From Fidelibacterota bacterium (GTDB lineage: Bacteria > Fidelibacterota > Marinisomatia > SCGC-AAA003-L08 > TS1B11), in NCBI GenBank assembly GCA_020354025.1, contig CP070638.1:219797-283796 (forward strand): DNA of 64,000 bases, given 5' to 3'. How positions within the stretch are numbered: the first letter of the stretch is position 1; each line of letters begins with the position of its first letter. The notes under the pieces are model-generated. The model was not told where the DNA came from. It searched no databases and saw nothing but the letters and a program-made list of their open reading frames with translations. The position numbers were made by a program, and so were the translations under genes. Of the stretch, positions 55,230 to 63,808 are shown one piece after another.

Positions 55230-56241
55230 GTATATCCATCAGGTAAATAGCCATCCGGCGGCTGCCTTCCGGCTGATCGCGGCTGGAAGAGAAACTGATG
55301 GTGTGGCCGTCGGGGGAGAATGAGGGAAAAGCGTCGAAACCGTCGTTATAGGTCAGGCGGGTTTGCTGACCTGTATCCATGTTCATCAGGTAGGCCTCGA
55401 AATTGTGGGGCGGCAGCAGCTTCACGAAAACGAAATGCACGCTGTCAGGCGATGGATGGGGCGACCAGTTGACGCCTTCCTCGTAAGTGATTCTCTTCAG
55501 GTCGGTGCCGTCATGGTTGATTGTGTAGATAGTCATGGGCATGCCTTGCTGGCCCTGGTCGTTAATGTCCCACGCCCGGAAAATGATGTGCCGGCTGTCG
55601 GGCATGTAGAAGGCCCCACCCTCCTGCAGGTCCCGTGTATTGGTGATCTGGAACTCCTCGGTACCATCAGGTCGCATGCGCCATAGGTCCATCCGACCCT
55701 CGGTCATCCGCCCGAATAGGACCCACTGCCCATCGGGTGATAGGGACACCTCAGCTTCGTAGAGCTGATTCCTGGTCAAACGCTTCAGGTCTGAGCCGTT
55801 TGGGCGGCAGGTATAGAGCTCGGCTCCGGTGGGATAGTTTGCCGGGTCGGAAAAATCTCCCCTGGCCAATCTGGGATTATCGCGGGTGGAAGTAAAGATC
55901 AGGCGCTCGCCGTCCGGGAAGTAGTAGGAGCAGGCGTCGGCCCCCAGGCTGTTTATGCGCCGGATGTCGGTGCCGTCCAGACGTACGGTATATACGTGGT
56001 ATTCACTTTCCTGCTCGATCAGCCGGGCGTTGAGGATCAGACGTTGGCCGTCTGGGGAAAAGTAAGATTCCGCCGCCGAGTAAAAACCGGGCACTACCCG
56101 CACCGGCAACTCTACCCCTCTAGTCGGGATAACCGGGGTCTCCTGGTTCCCACCGCAGCCCAGGCAGATTAGCAGTAGGAACAGCAGACCTTTGATCCCT
56201 GTACCGGTAAAGGTATTATTCCGCTTTGAAAAATGATCCAC
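55216..56241 (-). CDS. TolB-like beta-propeller lipoprotein
   Basis: An exported protein of about 341 residues. A hydrophobic segment ends ICLGC (lipobox), so it is likely a lipoprotein. The rest consists of WD40-like PD40 repeats: SYFSPDGQRLILNA, SYYFPDGERLIFTS, VSLSPDGQWVLFG, HPSPDSVHFVFV and PSFSPDGHTISFSSSRD. This suggests a six-bladed propeller that binds partners in the periplasm, as TolB does. GTG 56241 is chosen because AAGGA lies 9 nt upstream; ATG 56250 is an alternative. The open frame to 56661 is not used as it runs into the divergent gene. Confidence 0.86.
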   Translation of the reverse strand: MDHFSKRNNTFTGTGIKGLLFLLLICLGCGGNQETPVIPTRGVELPVRVVPGFYSAAESYFSPDGQRLILNARLIEQESEYHVYTVRLDGTDIRRINSLGADACSYYFPDGERLIFTSTRDNPRLARGDFSDPANYPTGAELYTCRPNGSDLKRLTRNQLYEAEVSLSPDGQWVLFGRMTEGRMDLWRMRPDGTEEFQITNTRDLQEGGAFYMPDSRHIIFRAWDINDQGQQGMPMTIYTINHDGTDLKRITYEEGVNWSPHPSPDSVHFVFVKLLPPHNFEAYLMNMDTGQQTRLTYNDGFDAFPSFSPDGHTISFSSSRDQPEGSRRMAIYLMDIQNLL

Positions 56242-56340
56242 GTCTAACATTCCTTGACTAATAGAATAGCTGAAGTTAATAAAAGAAAACCCATTACGGC
56301 GGTGAAATGGCTGCACCTTACTGGAATTGCGGCTGTAAAT

Positions 56341-56370
56341 TTGCTGCTCTGATAAGAAAGACCCTAATAT
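56341..56370 (+). promoter_or_regulatory. Candidate promoter of the split-barrel-MenA gene
   Basis: TTGCTG (56341-56346) and TAATAT (56365-56370) with an 18-nt spacer, about 60 bp before the gene. The -10 matches consensus well and the -35 moderately. Weak candidate. Confidence 0.25.
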
Positions 56371-56427
56371 ACCTACTGCTCTTATATTATCCGTGTCAAG
56401 GAACAAACATATCGGTAGGAAAAATAA

Positions 56428-57981
56428 ATGAGCCCGACTACGCCCCAGAATCAGGATCTTGATCGGAGGATCGATGCCATTCTGAACGAGGCCGACCGCA
56501 TGTTCATCGCCACATCGGTGGACGGCAACAGCTCCGGCGCATCGGTCTTCTTCGCCAGAGATGGTAATGATATCGTTTTCTTTACTTTCCATCCTACGCG
56601 CAAGGCCGAGCAGATCAGAGCCAATCCTCGCGTTCATCTGGTGATCTGGCCTAAGGGACAAGAGGGTATCCGCGGCTTGCAGATTGACGGCCTGTGTTAC
56701 AAGATCAAGGACGAAGAAGAGCAGTCAAAAGCCCGCGAGCTGGTACTTGAGACCACTACCGCCTTCCGGGAGATGATGGACGATGAGTTCCTGCTGAAGA
56801 ACAAGGTGGTGGGATTTTATCGGGTTAGGCCCACGGTCGCCAAATACGTGGATTTTCTTTCTGAGAAAAAATTCGAGTGGCGGGAATACCCGGAGAACCA
56901 GGTTGGCGTCTTCAGGGATATGGCACTGTCCTTGTTGCGGCGTCTTGGATTATGGGTCCGGGCCATGCGAGTACCCTTCTTCACCGCTACTATCGTTCCG
57001 GTATTACTGGGCGGCGTCATCGCCTATAGCAGCCTGTCGTCCGCTGGTGCCCCTGATATCTGGAGTTGGTCAACCTTCTGGTGGGTCCTGGCAGGCGCGC
57101 TGCTCGCCCAGGCCGGTACTAACATGGCAAATGATTACTTCGACCATACCACCCGCAACGATGAGATCAATAGCCTGTTCAGTCCCTTCAACGGCGGCAG
57201 CCGCATGATCCAGGCCGGGCTTCTATCACCTCGGAAAGTATTGCTGGCAGCTCTGACCTGTTTTGGCGGTACCGTTGCTGTCGGTCTGAAATTGAACGCT
57301 GCCATCACCGGCTCTCCCCTCGGTGTCGGTCCTCTGTTGTGGATCGGGATGGTCGGAGTAGCCCTTGGGCTGTTTTATACCATGGGCCCCGTTCGGCTGG
57401 GTTACCGCGGCCTGGGTGAACCGGCCATTGCACTGGGCTTCGGGCCGGTCATGGTACTGGGCACGCATTATGTCCTGACTGCTCCCTACCTCCTGGCCAC
57501 CGGAAATACATGGGCCTGGCAGACTCCGCTGCTGGCCTCACTGCCCGTGGGTGTCCTTATTATGCTGGTGGTATGGATCAACCAGTTCCAGGATATCCCG
57601 GCGGATGAAGCCGTCGGGAAGAATACATGGGTGGTGCGTCTGGCTGATAGCGGTCAGAATCTGATTCGCTACGAGCGCCCGCTGCGGTATTATGCCATAT
57701 TCAATATCGTCAGCTTCAGCCTGATCCTGGCATTGGGGATTATTGGCTTCGTCAAGCCTGCTCTGGCCACGCCCTTCGTCCTGATATCACTCCTGCCGGC
57801 TATCCTGGTGATCTATGCTGTCAAATGGGGCCGGGAGTGGATCAGCCGGTGGAACCAACCCGGCGCGGACCGGCAGCGGCTCCCCTATGAGCTGCTGAAA
57901 GTGAATGTGTCCACCGTCGGTATTCATTTCTTCACCGGAGTGCTGCTCGTGGCGGGTTACTGGCTTGATACGGCACTATAA
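56428..57981 (+). CDS. Fusion: FMN-binding split barrel plus MenA-type prenyltransferase
   Basis: A 517-residue two-domain protein. Residues about 10-150 form a pyridoxamine 5'-phosphate oxidase-like split barrel (IATSVDGNSSGASVFF, the TRKAEQIRANPRVHLV block, RGLQIDG). From about 180 to 515 there are about eight membrane helices with UbiA-family aspartate motifs NMANDYFDHTTRND (about 233-246) and NQFQDIPADEA (about 389-399), matching the MenA clade. It should attach a polyprenyl chain to a naphthoate in menaquinone synthesis. The linked MenG/UbiE gene supports that. The fused flavin-type domain is unusual; its cofactor is unknown. Confidence 0.9.
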   Translation: MSPTTPQNQDLDRRIDAILNEADRMFIATSVDGNSSGASVFFARDGNDIVFFTFHPTRKAEQIRANPRVHLVIWPKGQEGIRGLQIDGLCYKIKDEEEQSKARELVLETTTAFREMMDDEFLLKNKVVGFYRVRPTVAKYVDFLSEKKFEWREYPENQVGVFRDMALSLLRRLGLWVRAMRVPFFTATIVPVLLGGVIAYSSLSSAGAPDIWSWSTFWWVLAGALLAQAGTNMANDYFDHTTRNDEINSLFSPFNGGSRMIQAGLLSPRKVLLAALTCFGGTVAVGLKLNAAITGSPLGVGPLLWIGMVGVALGLFYTMGPVRLGYRGLGEPAIALGFGPVMVLGTHYVLTAPYLLATGNTWAWQTPLLASLPVGVLIMLVVWINQFQDIPADEAVGKNTWVVRLADSGQNLIRYERPLRYYAIFNIVSFSLILALGIIGFVKPALATPFVLISLLPAILVIYAVKWGREWISRWNQPGADRQRLPYELLKVNVSTVGIHFFTGVLLVAGYWLDTAL

Positions 57982-58043
57982 GTTTTTTTTGCTCTCGTAG
58001 GTCCGTTTACCGCCGGTTACGGCTCTCTTCAGCCGGATCAACC

Positions 58044-58742
58044 ATGACACGCTTTATCCATTACGGCGGAAACAAACGCCGCTTCGTCCGGCGCATGTTC
58101 GGCGAGATCACCCGCCGGTATGATCTGACCAACCGGGTGCTTACGCTGGGAATGGATACCAGGTGGCGGCGTCGGCTCGCGGCAATCCTCGACCTGCATC
58201 CGGGTGATCGGGTACTGGACCTCGCGTGCGGTACTGGTGATGTAGCCCTGCAAGTCGGGCGCTCCCAGCCTCATTGCCGGGTAGTAGGCGCTGACCCGGT
58301 GCCGGCTATGTTGGCCCGGGCCGCAGAGAGGTTCCCGCCAATTGCACCTGTCTGCTGCGAGGGCGAAGCCCTACCCTTCAGGGAAAATACCTTCCAGGCG
58401 GTCACGATCGCCTTCGGTGCGCGTAATTTCAGCTGCCTTGAGAGAGGGCTGCAACAGGTCTACCAGGTACTGGCACCCGGTGGACGGCTTGGAATCCTGG
58501 AATTCGCCCTCCCTGACCGGGGCTTTTGTCGGGGATTTTACCGCTGGTACCTGACCTGGGTGCTGCCCCGCCTGGGTGCCTTGTTCAATCGGGGCTATGC
58601 CTATCAGTACCTGGTGGAGTCCATTCGACACTTCCCTGCCCCGGCGGTTTTTCTGGACCTCCTGGCCTCAGTCGGCTTTACTGAGATGAACACCAGACGG
58701 TTCCTGGGAGGTGCCGTCTGGCTTTACTATGGGCGGAAGTGA
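58044..58742 (+). CDS. ubiE: Demethylmenaquinone methyltransferase
   Basis: A 232-residue MenG/UbiE-type methyltransferase that performs the last step of menaquinone synthesis. Signature 1 (VRRMFGEITRRYDLTNRVLTLGMD) lies near 10-33; the SAM motif VLDLACGTGDVAL at about 54-66; the AFGARNFSCLERGLQQ block at about 127-142; and the LGILEFALP block near 152-160. It lies 62 bp after the split-barrel-MenA fusion on the same strand, so the two menaquinone steps are likely coexpressed. The other men genes are not in the window. Confidence 0.95.
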   Translation: MTRFIHYGGNKRRFVRRMFGEITRRYDLTNRVLTLGMDTRWRRRLAAILDLHPGDRVLDLACGTGDVALQVGRSQPHCRVVGADPVPAMLARAAERFPPIAPVCCEGEALPFRENTFQAVTIAFGARNFSCLERGLQQVYQVLAPGGRLGILEFALPDRGFCRGFYRWYLTWVLPRLGALFNRGYAYQYLVESIRHFPAPAVFLDLLASVGFTEMNTRRFLGGAVWLYYGRK

Positions 58743-58773
58743 CGGGATTGAAAGCTGTAGGTGGAGGAAGGTG

Positions 58774-58977
58774 CTAATCACCCGCTTCCGGCGGTCCTTC
58801 CGGCAGGATTATCCATGCTACTAGGTAGGTTACCACCGCCGGTACGATCTGGGTTACCAGGCCGATGAACACCAGCCCGAGGCGGATCAGGTTCGAATCA
58901 AAGTGATAGATTTCACCCAGACCACCGCAGATGCCGGCGATTTTCTGATCAGTTCGAGACCGGTAAAACTTGCGCAT
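58774..58977 (-). CDS. PspC domain protein
   Basis: A 67-residue inner-membrane protein made of a single PspC domain: a RSRTDQKIAGICGGLGEIYHF block (about 5-24), the NLIRLGLVF segment and a membrane helix. ATG 58977 has AAGGAG 5 nt upstream, a very good ribosome site; the frame opens at 59010. No pspA, pspB or regulator lies beside it, so it may not belong to a classical phage-shock operon. It converges with the UbiE gene 31 bp away. Confidence 0.93.
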   Translation of the reverse strand: MRKFYRSRTDQKIAGICGGLGEIYHFDSNLIRLGLVFIGLVTQIVPAVVTYLVAWIILPEGPPEAGD

Positions 58978-59175
58978 GGATGCTCCTTCCTGGATCTTGA
59001 ATGAGCTCAACAGACATTGTTGCCGTTACACGCTGGCTTCCATGCAAGTTTAACATTCGCTGGACAACAATTCCACCCACACCAGCACGGATTCAACCTC
59101 GTTCTCCTCCGCCTGCTGCCACCGATCGTAAGTGGACAATTGCGAAAGAGCACTTAACTGTGTAAGTTGGCGCCA

Positions 59176-59823
59176 ATGCGACAGAAAGCTGATCTGGCCG
59201 CAATTCGGCGTCGTATGGTCGCTGAGCAAATCCAGGGCCGGGGGATCAAAGATCTGCGAATCCTTCGGGCTATGGAGGAAATCCCCCGGCACCTTTTCGT
59301 TCCCCTCACCAAGCCGCGTGCCACCTACTGCGACGGGCCGCTGCCTATTGGACAGGGGCAGACTATCTCCCAGCCGTATATCACCGCCTATATGACCGAG
59401 CTGCTCCAGGTGAAACCCTCCGACCGGGTCCTCGAAATCGGCACTGGCTCCGGCTATCAGGCAGCCCTGTTGAGCTTCCTGTGTGCCGAGGTCTACTCCA
59501 TTGAGATTATCGCTTCCCACCATGTCCGGGCTCGGAAGATCATGGAACGCCTCCAGTACACCAACGTCCACCTGAGGTTGGGTGATGGCTGCGAAGGCTG
59601 GCCCGAAGAGGCGCCCTTTGACGGCATTATAGTAACCGCTGCCGCCAAAGGCCAGACTCCCACGACCCTGCTGGAACAGCTCTCCGACGACGGGCGCCTG
59701 GTTATCCCCATCGGACAGTCCCTCTATGATCAGCAGCTGGTGGTCTATACCCGGCAAAAGGACCAGCTGACAGCTAGGGAGGACCTGGCGGTGCGGTTCG
59801 TGCCCCTGGTGCAGGGCGACTAA
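59176..59823 (+). CDS. pcm: Protein-L-isoaspartate O-methyltransferase
   Basis: A 215-residue SAM-dependent repair enzyme methylating isoaspartyl residues in aged proteins. Blocks: RRMVAEQIQGRGI near the N-terminus, LPIGQGQTISQPYITAYM (about 55-72), SAM motif LEIGTGSGYQAALLS (about 84-98), and the C-terminal LVIPIGQS. ATG 59176 is used; a TTG at 59167 is also in frame. No adjacent surE or rpoS, the usual partners. Confidence 0.94.
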   Translation: MRQKADLAAIRRRMVAEQIQGRGIKDLRILRAMEEIPRHLFVPLTKPRATYCDGPLPIGQGQTISQPYITAYMTELLQVKPSDRVLEIGTGSGYQAALLSFLCAEVYSIEIIASHHVRARKIMERLQYTNVHLRLGDGCEGWPEEAPFDGIIVTAAAKGQTPTTLLEQLSDDGRLVIPIGQSLYDQQLVVYTRQKDQLTAREDLAVRFVPLVQGD

Positions 59824-59867
59824 CGGGAGGATAGTTCCGAGTTTCAAGTTCCGAGTCGCCGATATCC

Positions 59868-59896
59868 AGCCCTTCGACAGGCTCAGGACCGGCAGC
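59868..59896. repeat. REP-like intergenic repeat
   Basis: The stretch CCCTTCGACAGGCTCAGGA (59870-59888) closely resembles a REP-type intergenic motif that recurs in many bacterial genomes; it is only weakly self-complementary in this copy. It lies in the 225-bp gap between pcm and yqgE, in a low-complexity spacer with repeated GTTCCGAG units (about 59834-59860). Only one copy is seen in the window. Confidence 0.4.
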
Positions 59897-59940
59897 CAGA
59901 ATCAAGTGTCTGGCATCCGGCAGCAGCTGGCAGTTGGAAG

Positions 59941-59980
59941 GGAAAAGAAAAAAGGGCATAGGCCGCTAAGCCTGCCCCTA
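59941..59980 (-). terminator. Rho-independent terminator of yqgE
   Basis: Read on the minus strand, GGGGCAGGC then GCCTATGCCC form a 10-bp stem with one mismatch or bulge, followed by TTTTTTCTTTTCC. It lies about 70 bp after the YqgE stop. Confidence 0.7.
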
Positions 59981-60048
59981 ACTGCCGTGGGTGTACCCGC
60001 CCCACCAGGAGCCCGTGGCCCCCAATGAGTTAGCCTGTAACTGCTGCC

Positions 60049-60606
60049 CTAGGCCTCCCCCCCGAAGCCGTAGAACTGGGAGATCTCAATGCCGAACTTC
60101 CGGGCCGCTTCGGACCATTTGGCGTGATCGGCCTTTTCGAAGATGAACTCCCCGCTGGCGGGAACGACCAGCCAGTCACCGTTGGCGATTTCCCGGTCCA
60201 GCTGTTCAGGGCCCCATCCGGCATACCCCATGGTGAAACGGTAACGTTCAGGGCCCCTCCCGGCCTCGATATCCCGCATAATCGTTAAGTTGGTGGTCAG
60301 GGAGATCTCGCTCGAGATTGGCAGGGTCCCCTCGACTTCATATTCTGGCGTGTGTAGAACGAATCCCACGCTCGGTTGTACCGGACCGCCGTAGTAGATG
60401 TCCTTGATGACTTCGGGGCTTTCGCTGGAGCCTAACTCCAGGGCTTGGAGTATTATCGCCGCTTTGGCCGACGGCAGCGGCCGGTTGATTACCAGACCCA
60501 TGGAACCCTGGGTGTCGTGATCACAGATGTAGATCACTGTCTTCTCGAAAAAGCCGTCGGTCAGATGAGGCATGGAAATGAGGAAATGATCACGCAGAGA
60601 ATCCAT
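60049..60606 (-). CDS. YqgE/AlgH family protein
   Basis: A 185-residue protein of the UPF0301/AlgH family: HFLISMPHLTDGFFEKTVIYICDHD (about 7-31), GLVINRPLP (about 37-45), YYGGPVQP, and the GYAGWGPEQLDREIANGDW block (about 128-146). In Pseudomonas AlgH affects alginate regulation, but the molecular role is unclear; the fold suggests binding of a redox or regulatory partner. An AT-rich gap of about 190 bp upstream probably holds its promoter. Confidence 0.93.
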   Translation of the reverse strand: MDSLRDHFLISMPHLTDGFFEKTVIYICDHDTQGSMGLVINRPLPSAKAAIILQALELGSSESPEVIKDIYYGGPVQPSVGFVLHTPEYEVEGTLPISSEISLTTNLTIMRDIEAGRGPERYRFTMGYAGWGPEQLDREIANGDWLVVPASGEFIFEKADHAKWSEAARKFGIEISQFYGFGGEA

Positions 60607-60795
60607 CAGTACTTCCGCTTACGGTTCACACTTATCACACATTTCAGCAGGAATACTATTATTGGCATACATGACGATAATTCACCGTAATCTATATAAA
60701 ATACTACTTTGCTATACTGCTTTCCACTAAAAATTAAATTTATACCGGCTTCAAGGAAGAAGCAGGTAAAGTTACATAGATCCTCCGTGGCCTGA

Positions 60796-62007
60796 CTAGT
60801 AAATGAATCGCTGAAAGCTGTATGGCGCCACTTTGACACCGCTCTGGCCGATGGCTCCTCCCAGGACTGTCTTCCACCGGTGTGTCTCGTCGTCGATCTC
60901 TTCGGCCGTCATCAGCCTGACGCCCGACTGCTTGGCTATGGAAAGGTACGGGGCTTGCTGACCGGGAGTGAATTGAGAGAGGTAAATAATATCTCCCCTG
61001 GATAGCGGCAGCATCCGCACCAGTGAGGCCGACTCGGCCAGGTGTTCCTCCCGGTAACGGTGCCCGCCCAGGCCTACCATAAAGATAATAACTACCGCCA
61101 CACCAGCCTCTTTCAGCGCACTCACAACGTCGTGTATGTCCTGGCGGGTTCCCGGCTTACGGACTAAGGCCAGCAAGCCCTCACTGCCGCTCTCCACCCC
61201 CAGGGAGACCCGCCGCAATCCCTTATCCTTGAGCGTGCGGTAGTCCTGGCTGGACTTGCCGGTGCCGGTATAGGTGTCCAGGAAAGCATGCACGCCGCCC
61301 TGGTTGATGATGGGTTTCAGGGCCTCCGTACCCCGCAGGATATCCATCAGCTGCACCAACTTGGTGGTGGCTATGGCAGTGGCGTTGGCATCTCCTAGGA
61401 ACAGGGAGTTGCGGTACGACAGGCCCGCTTCCATGAAGTCCAGGACCTGCTGAATATGGCGGCGAAAGTCCTCGGGGCTGCGGACCTGGAAGGATTTATC
61501 CCGGTAGAGGGTGCAGAAGGTGCACTGGTTGTAGGTGCAGCCGTCGGTGGCCTGTACCACCAGGGCTCGGTACTGGTCGGGTGGCAGAATTGGAATATGG
61601 CCATACAAGCTGGTGAAAGTCCGGGCGCTCTCCGCCAGTCGGTCATAAGTATAGGCGGCCGCCCGCCGTAGCGCTTCTGCGGTTGTGGAGTAGGCCCTGG
61701 CGGCGGCCTTGTCATCCGGCAGCTGAGAGACCTGGTTGCGGAGACCCTCCAGGTGAGCCCGCGCTTCCGGGTCCGGGAGCGTACGCTGACACAGACGGTC
61801 GCCCTCATCTGTTTTGATCCGCCACCGCTGCTGGAAGGTGTTGTCCAGACCTCGGCGGATATTGGTGCCGTGGTCGTAGGAACCGAGAAAGCGGCCCGCT
61901 AGGTCGTATGACACCAGTTCCTCTTCTTTGAGGGAGACGGTGATAGCTTCTTCCTTGTGGCTTACCATTACCCGGCGGTCTCCCAGCTGCCAGTGTGTCA
62001 GGGCCAT
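60796..62007 (-). CDS. Radical SAM protein
   Basis: A 403-residue radical SAM enzyme. The iron-sulfur motif is GCTYNQCTFC (about 154-163), CX4CX2C, as in a group of HemN/Elp3-like proteins of uncharacterised role. The barrel continues with LFLGDANATAI (about 198-208), RRVSLGVESGSEG (about 270-282), VIIFMVGLGG (about 308-317) and an IYLSQFTPG strand. Before the barrel there is about 130 residues of helical sequence. Substrate unknown. It is divergent from the homocysteine methyltransferase gene at 62082 with a 74-bp gap. Confidence 0.9.
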   Translation of the reverse strand: MALTHWQLGDRRVMVSHKEEAITVSLKEEELVSYDLAGRFLGSYDHGTNIRRGLDNTFQQRWRIKTDEGDRLCQRTLPDPEARAHLEGLRNQVSQLPDDKAAARAYSTTAEALRRAAAYTYDRLAESARTFTSLYGHIPILPPDQYRALVVQATDGCTYNQCTFCTLYRDKSFQVRSPEDFRRHIQQVLDFMEAGLSYRNSLFLGDANATAIATTKLVQLMDILRGTEALKPIINQGGVHAFLDTYTGTGKSSQDYRTLKDKGLRRVSLGVESGSEGLLALVRKPGTRQDIHDVVSALKEAGVAVVIIFMVGLGGHRYREEHLAESASLVRMLPLSRGDIIYLSQFTPGQQAPYLSIAKQSGVRLMTAEEIDDETHRWKTVLGGAIGQSGVKVAPYSFQRFIY

Positions 62008-62081
62008 GGATGGAATTTACCGCTGGCCTCATATGCCTGTACGGACGTATTTTGACACCGTCCGAATAATGACCGAATAGC

Positions 62082-62993
62082 ATGTCATCACTCGCGGATT
62101 TATTCCAGCACCGTGATACTATCCTCCTTGACGGCGCCATGGGCACCGAACTGCTTCGCCGGGGGGTGGATATATCCCTCCCCTTGTGGTCCGCCCGGGC
62201 TCTGGAGACCGCCCCGGAGGTGGTGCAGGCCATTCACCAGGACTATCTCACCGCCGGCGCGCGCTTGATCACGGCCAACACCTTCCGCACTACCACCGTT
62301 ACTTACCAGCGGGCCGGACTGGACGAATGCCTGGCCCGGAAAACCGCCCGGCGAGCTGCCCAACTGGCGGTCTCCCTGGCCAGGGAAGCCGCCCGGGATC
62401 ATCACCAGTCCCGTGTACTTGTGGCAGGGTCGGTCGCGCCGGTAGGTGACTGTTACACACCGGGAGACTATCCCGGCGCAGATGTTGCCCGAAAGACTTA
62501 CCGTGAACTGGCTGAATGGCTGGCCGCCGCCGGAGTAGACCTGCTGCTGATCGAGACCCATATCACGCTGGAAGAAACGCTAATCGCCCTGGCGGCTGCC
62601 GCTGATACCGGCCTGCCGGTGCTGGTATCCTATCTGATCGACTCTGATTTGAAGCTGTGGGGCGGTGTGCCCCTGTCTGAGGCGGTAGGGGCTGCCGAAG
62701 AGAAGGGTGCCCGGGGTATAATGGTCAACTGCGTTACTCTGCCTGTGGCCCAAAAGGGGGTTGAGGCACTGTCGAAGCTGACGGCGTTGCCGTGCGGTGC
62801 ATACGCCAATGCCGGCCGCGGTCAGCCAACCGCTGAGGGAATCATCGAGGAGTTTATTACCGACGAAGAATATGCGGCCGCCGCCCGGGGCTGGCTTCAA
62901 CTCGGTGCCCGCATGATTGGTGGCTGCTGCGGCACCACCCCCCACACTATTGCCTACCTTCACCGGTTTTTACGCACTTGCGAATCGCCCTGA
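62082..62993 (+). CDS. Homocysteine S-methyltransferase (MmuM-like)
   Basis: A 303-residue zinc-dependent methyltransferase. The barrel has the N-terminal LLDGAMGTELLRRG, the ITANTFRTT block (about 65-73), and the zinc ligands: Cys in VNCVT (about 209-213) and the Cys-Cys pair in GGCCGTTP (about 281-288). It should move a methyl group from S-methylmethionine or SAM to homocysteine, making methionine. No vitamin B12 or folate-binding domain is present, so it is not MetH. ATG start; frame agrees. Confidence 0.93.
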   Translation: MSSLADLFQHRDTILLDGAMGTELLRRGVDISLPLWSARALETAPEVVQAIHQDYLTAGARLITANTFRTTTVTYQRAGLDECLARKTARRAAQLAVSLAREAARDHHQSRVLVAGSVAPVGDCYTPGDYPGADVARKTYRELAEWLAAAGVDLLLIETHITLEETLIALAAAADTGLPVLVSYLIDSDLKLWGGVPLSEAVGAAEEKGARGIMVNCVTLPVAQKGVEALSKLTALPCGAYANAGRGQPTAEGIIEEFITDEEYAAAARGWLQLGARMIGGCCGTTPHTIAYLHRFLRTCESP

Positions 62994-63034
62994 TAGTTTG
63001 TAACCTATCACTGTGAACGTCGCCGAACCTCTGC

Positions 63035-63065
63035 GGACTCTGACCTGCTGGCTACGAGTCCTTTT
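63035..63065 (+). terminator. Candidate terminator after the homocysteine methyltransferase gene
   Basis: Perfect 6-bp stem GGACTC (63035-63040) and GAGTCC (63056-63061), 15-nt loop, followed by TTTT. Short T-run and long loop keep confidence low. Confidence 0.35.
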
Positions 63066-63090
63066 ACGATTTGTATCTTGGTAGTGCAGC

Positions 63091-63804
63091 GTGAAACCGG
63101 TAATTATTACATTCTATCGATCGGTGTTGGGGTATCTCACTCTCCTTATCGGGGGCATAATCTTTCTGATCATTACCTTCCTGCCCCCGGAGCGTCTGCG
63201 TTTCAGGGCAGCCACGTTCTACTGTCGTGCCGTTCTCATATCCATTGGTGTGCGTTTGCACATCATCGGCACTTATCCCCCCGACCAAGCCTATATCTAT
63301 ATGGCCAACCACTCCAGTTTCATCGATCAGTTCGTTCTCGGCGGGATCATGAAGGGTAAGTTCACCGCGATCGTAGCTCAGAAACAGGCGAAATATTTCT
63401 TCTGGGGTTGGGTGCTCAAACGGTTTCGGGCTGTTTTCATCCGCCGAAGGGACTTGACCTCGGCTATCGCCTCCATAAAGGAGGCCGAAGAGCGCCTTAA
63501 GCAGGGCTTCCAGGTAGGTTTTATGCCCGAAGGCACCCGTACCCTGGATGGCAAACTGGGTCGTCTGAAAAAGGGCGGCTTCCATTTGGCGATTAACACC
63601 GGTGCACCGATTCTGCCCATCGGCATCGAAGGCGCTTTCCGCTTCAAGCCCAAGGGAAGACTGACAGTGCGCCCCGGCCCCGTCATCGTGCGCATCGGTG
63701 AACCCCTCACCGCCGAGCACTACCGGCAGATGACCATGGAAGAGGTCATGGAGAACGTGCGGCAGCAACTGCTGGTACTGTCAGGGGAGGTCCCCGCCGC
63801 CTGA
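63091..63804 (+). CDS. 1-acyl-sn-glycerol-3-phosphate acyltransferase (PlsC type)
   Basis: A 237-residue acyltransferase. An N-terminal hydrophobic segment (about 8-30) anchors it to the inner membrane. The catalytic HX4D motif is in ANHSSFIDQF (about 71-80), and the substrate motif is MPEGTRTLDGKL (about 145-156), with a further LPIGIEGAF block. It adds the second acyl chain to lysophosphatidic acid in phospholipid synthesis; other acceptors are possible. The start is GTG 63091. A DUF2905 gene begins 4 bp after its stop. Confidence 0.94.
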   Translation: MKPVIITFYRSVLGYLTLLIGGIIFLIITFLPPERLRFRAATFYCRAVLISIGVRLHIIGTYPPDQAYIYMANHSSFIDQFVLGGIMKGKFTAIVAQKQAKYFFWGWVLKRFRAVFIRRRDLTSAIASIKEAEERLKQGFQVGFMPEGTRTLDGKLGRLKKGGFHLAINTGAPILPIGIEGAFRFKPKGRLTVRPGPVIVRIGEPLTAEHYRQMTMEEVMENVRQQLLVLSGEVPAA

Positions 63805-63808
63805 GAAA

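Noticed and set aside
56242..56661. Upstream extension of the propeller lipoprotein
   Set aside because: Runs antisense into the split-barrel-MenA gene and would bury the signal peptide 140 residues in.
59050..59847. 265-codon minus-strand frame opposite pcm
   Set aside because: Antisense shadow of a clear pcm gene.
60606..60839. 77-codon minus-strand frame between yqgE and the radical SAM gene
   Set aside because: AT-rich, no domain, overlaps the end of the radical SAM gene; more likely the yqgE promoter region.
63064..63768. Long minus-strand frame opposite the acyltransferase
   Set aside because: Antisense shadow; catalytic motifs are on the plus strand.
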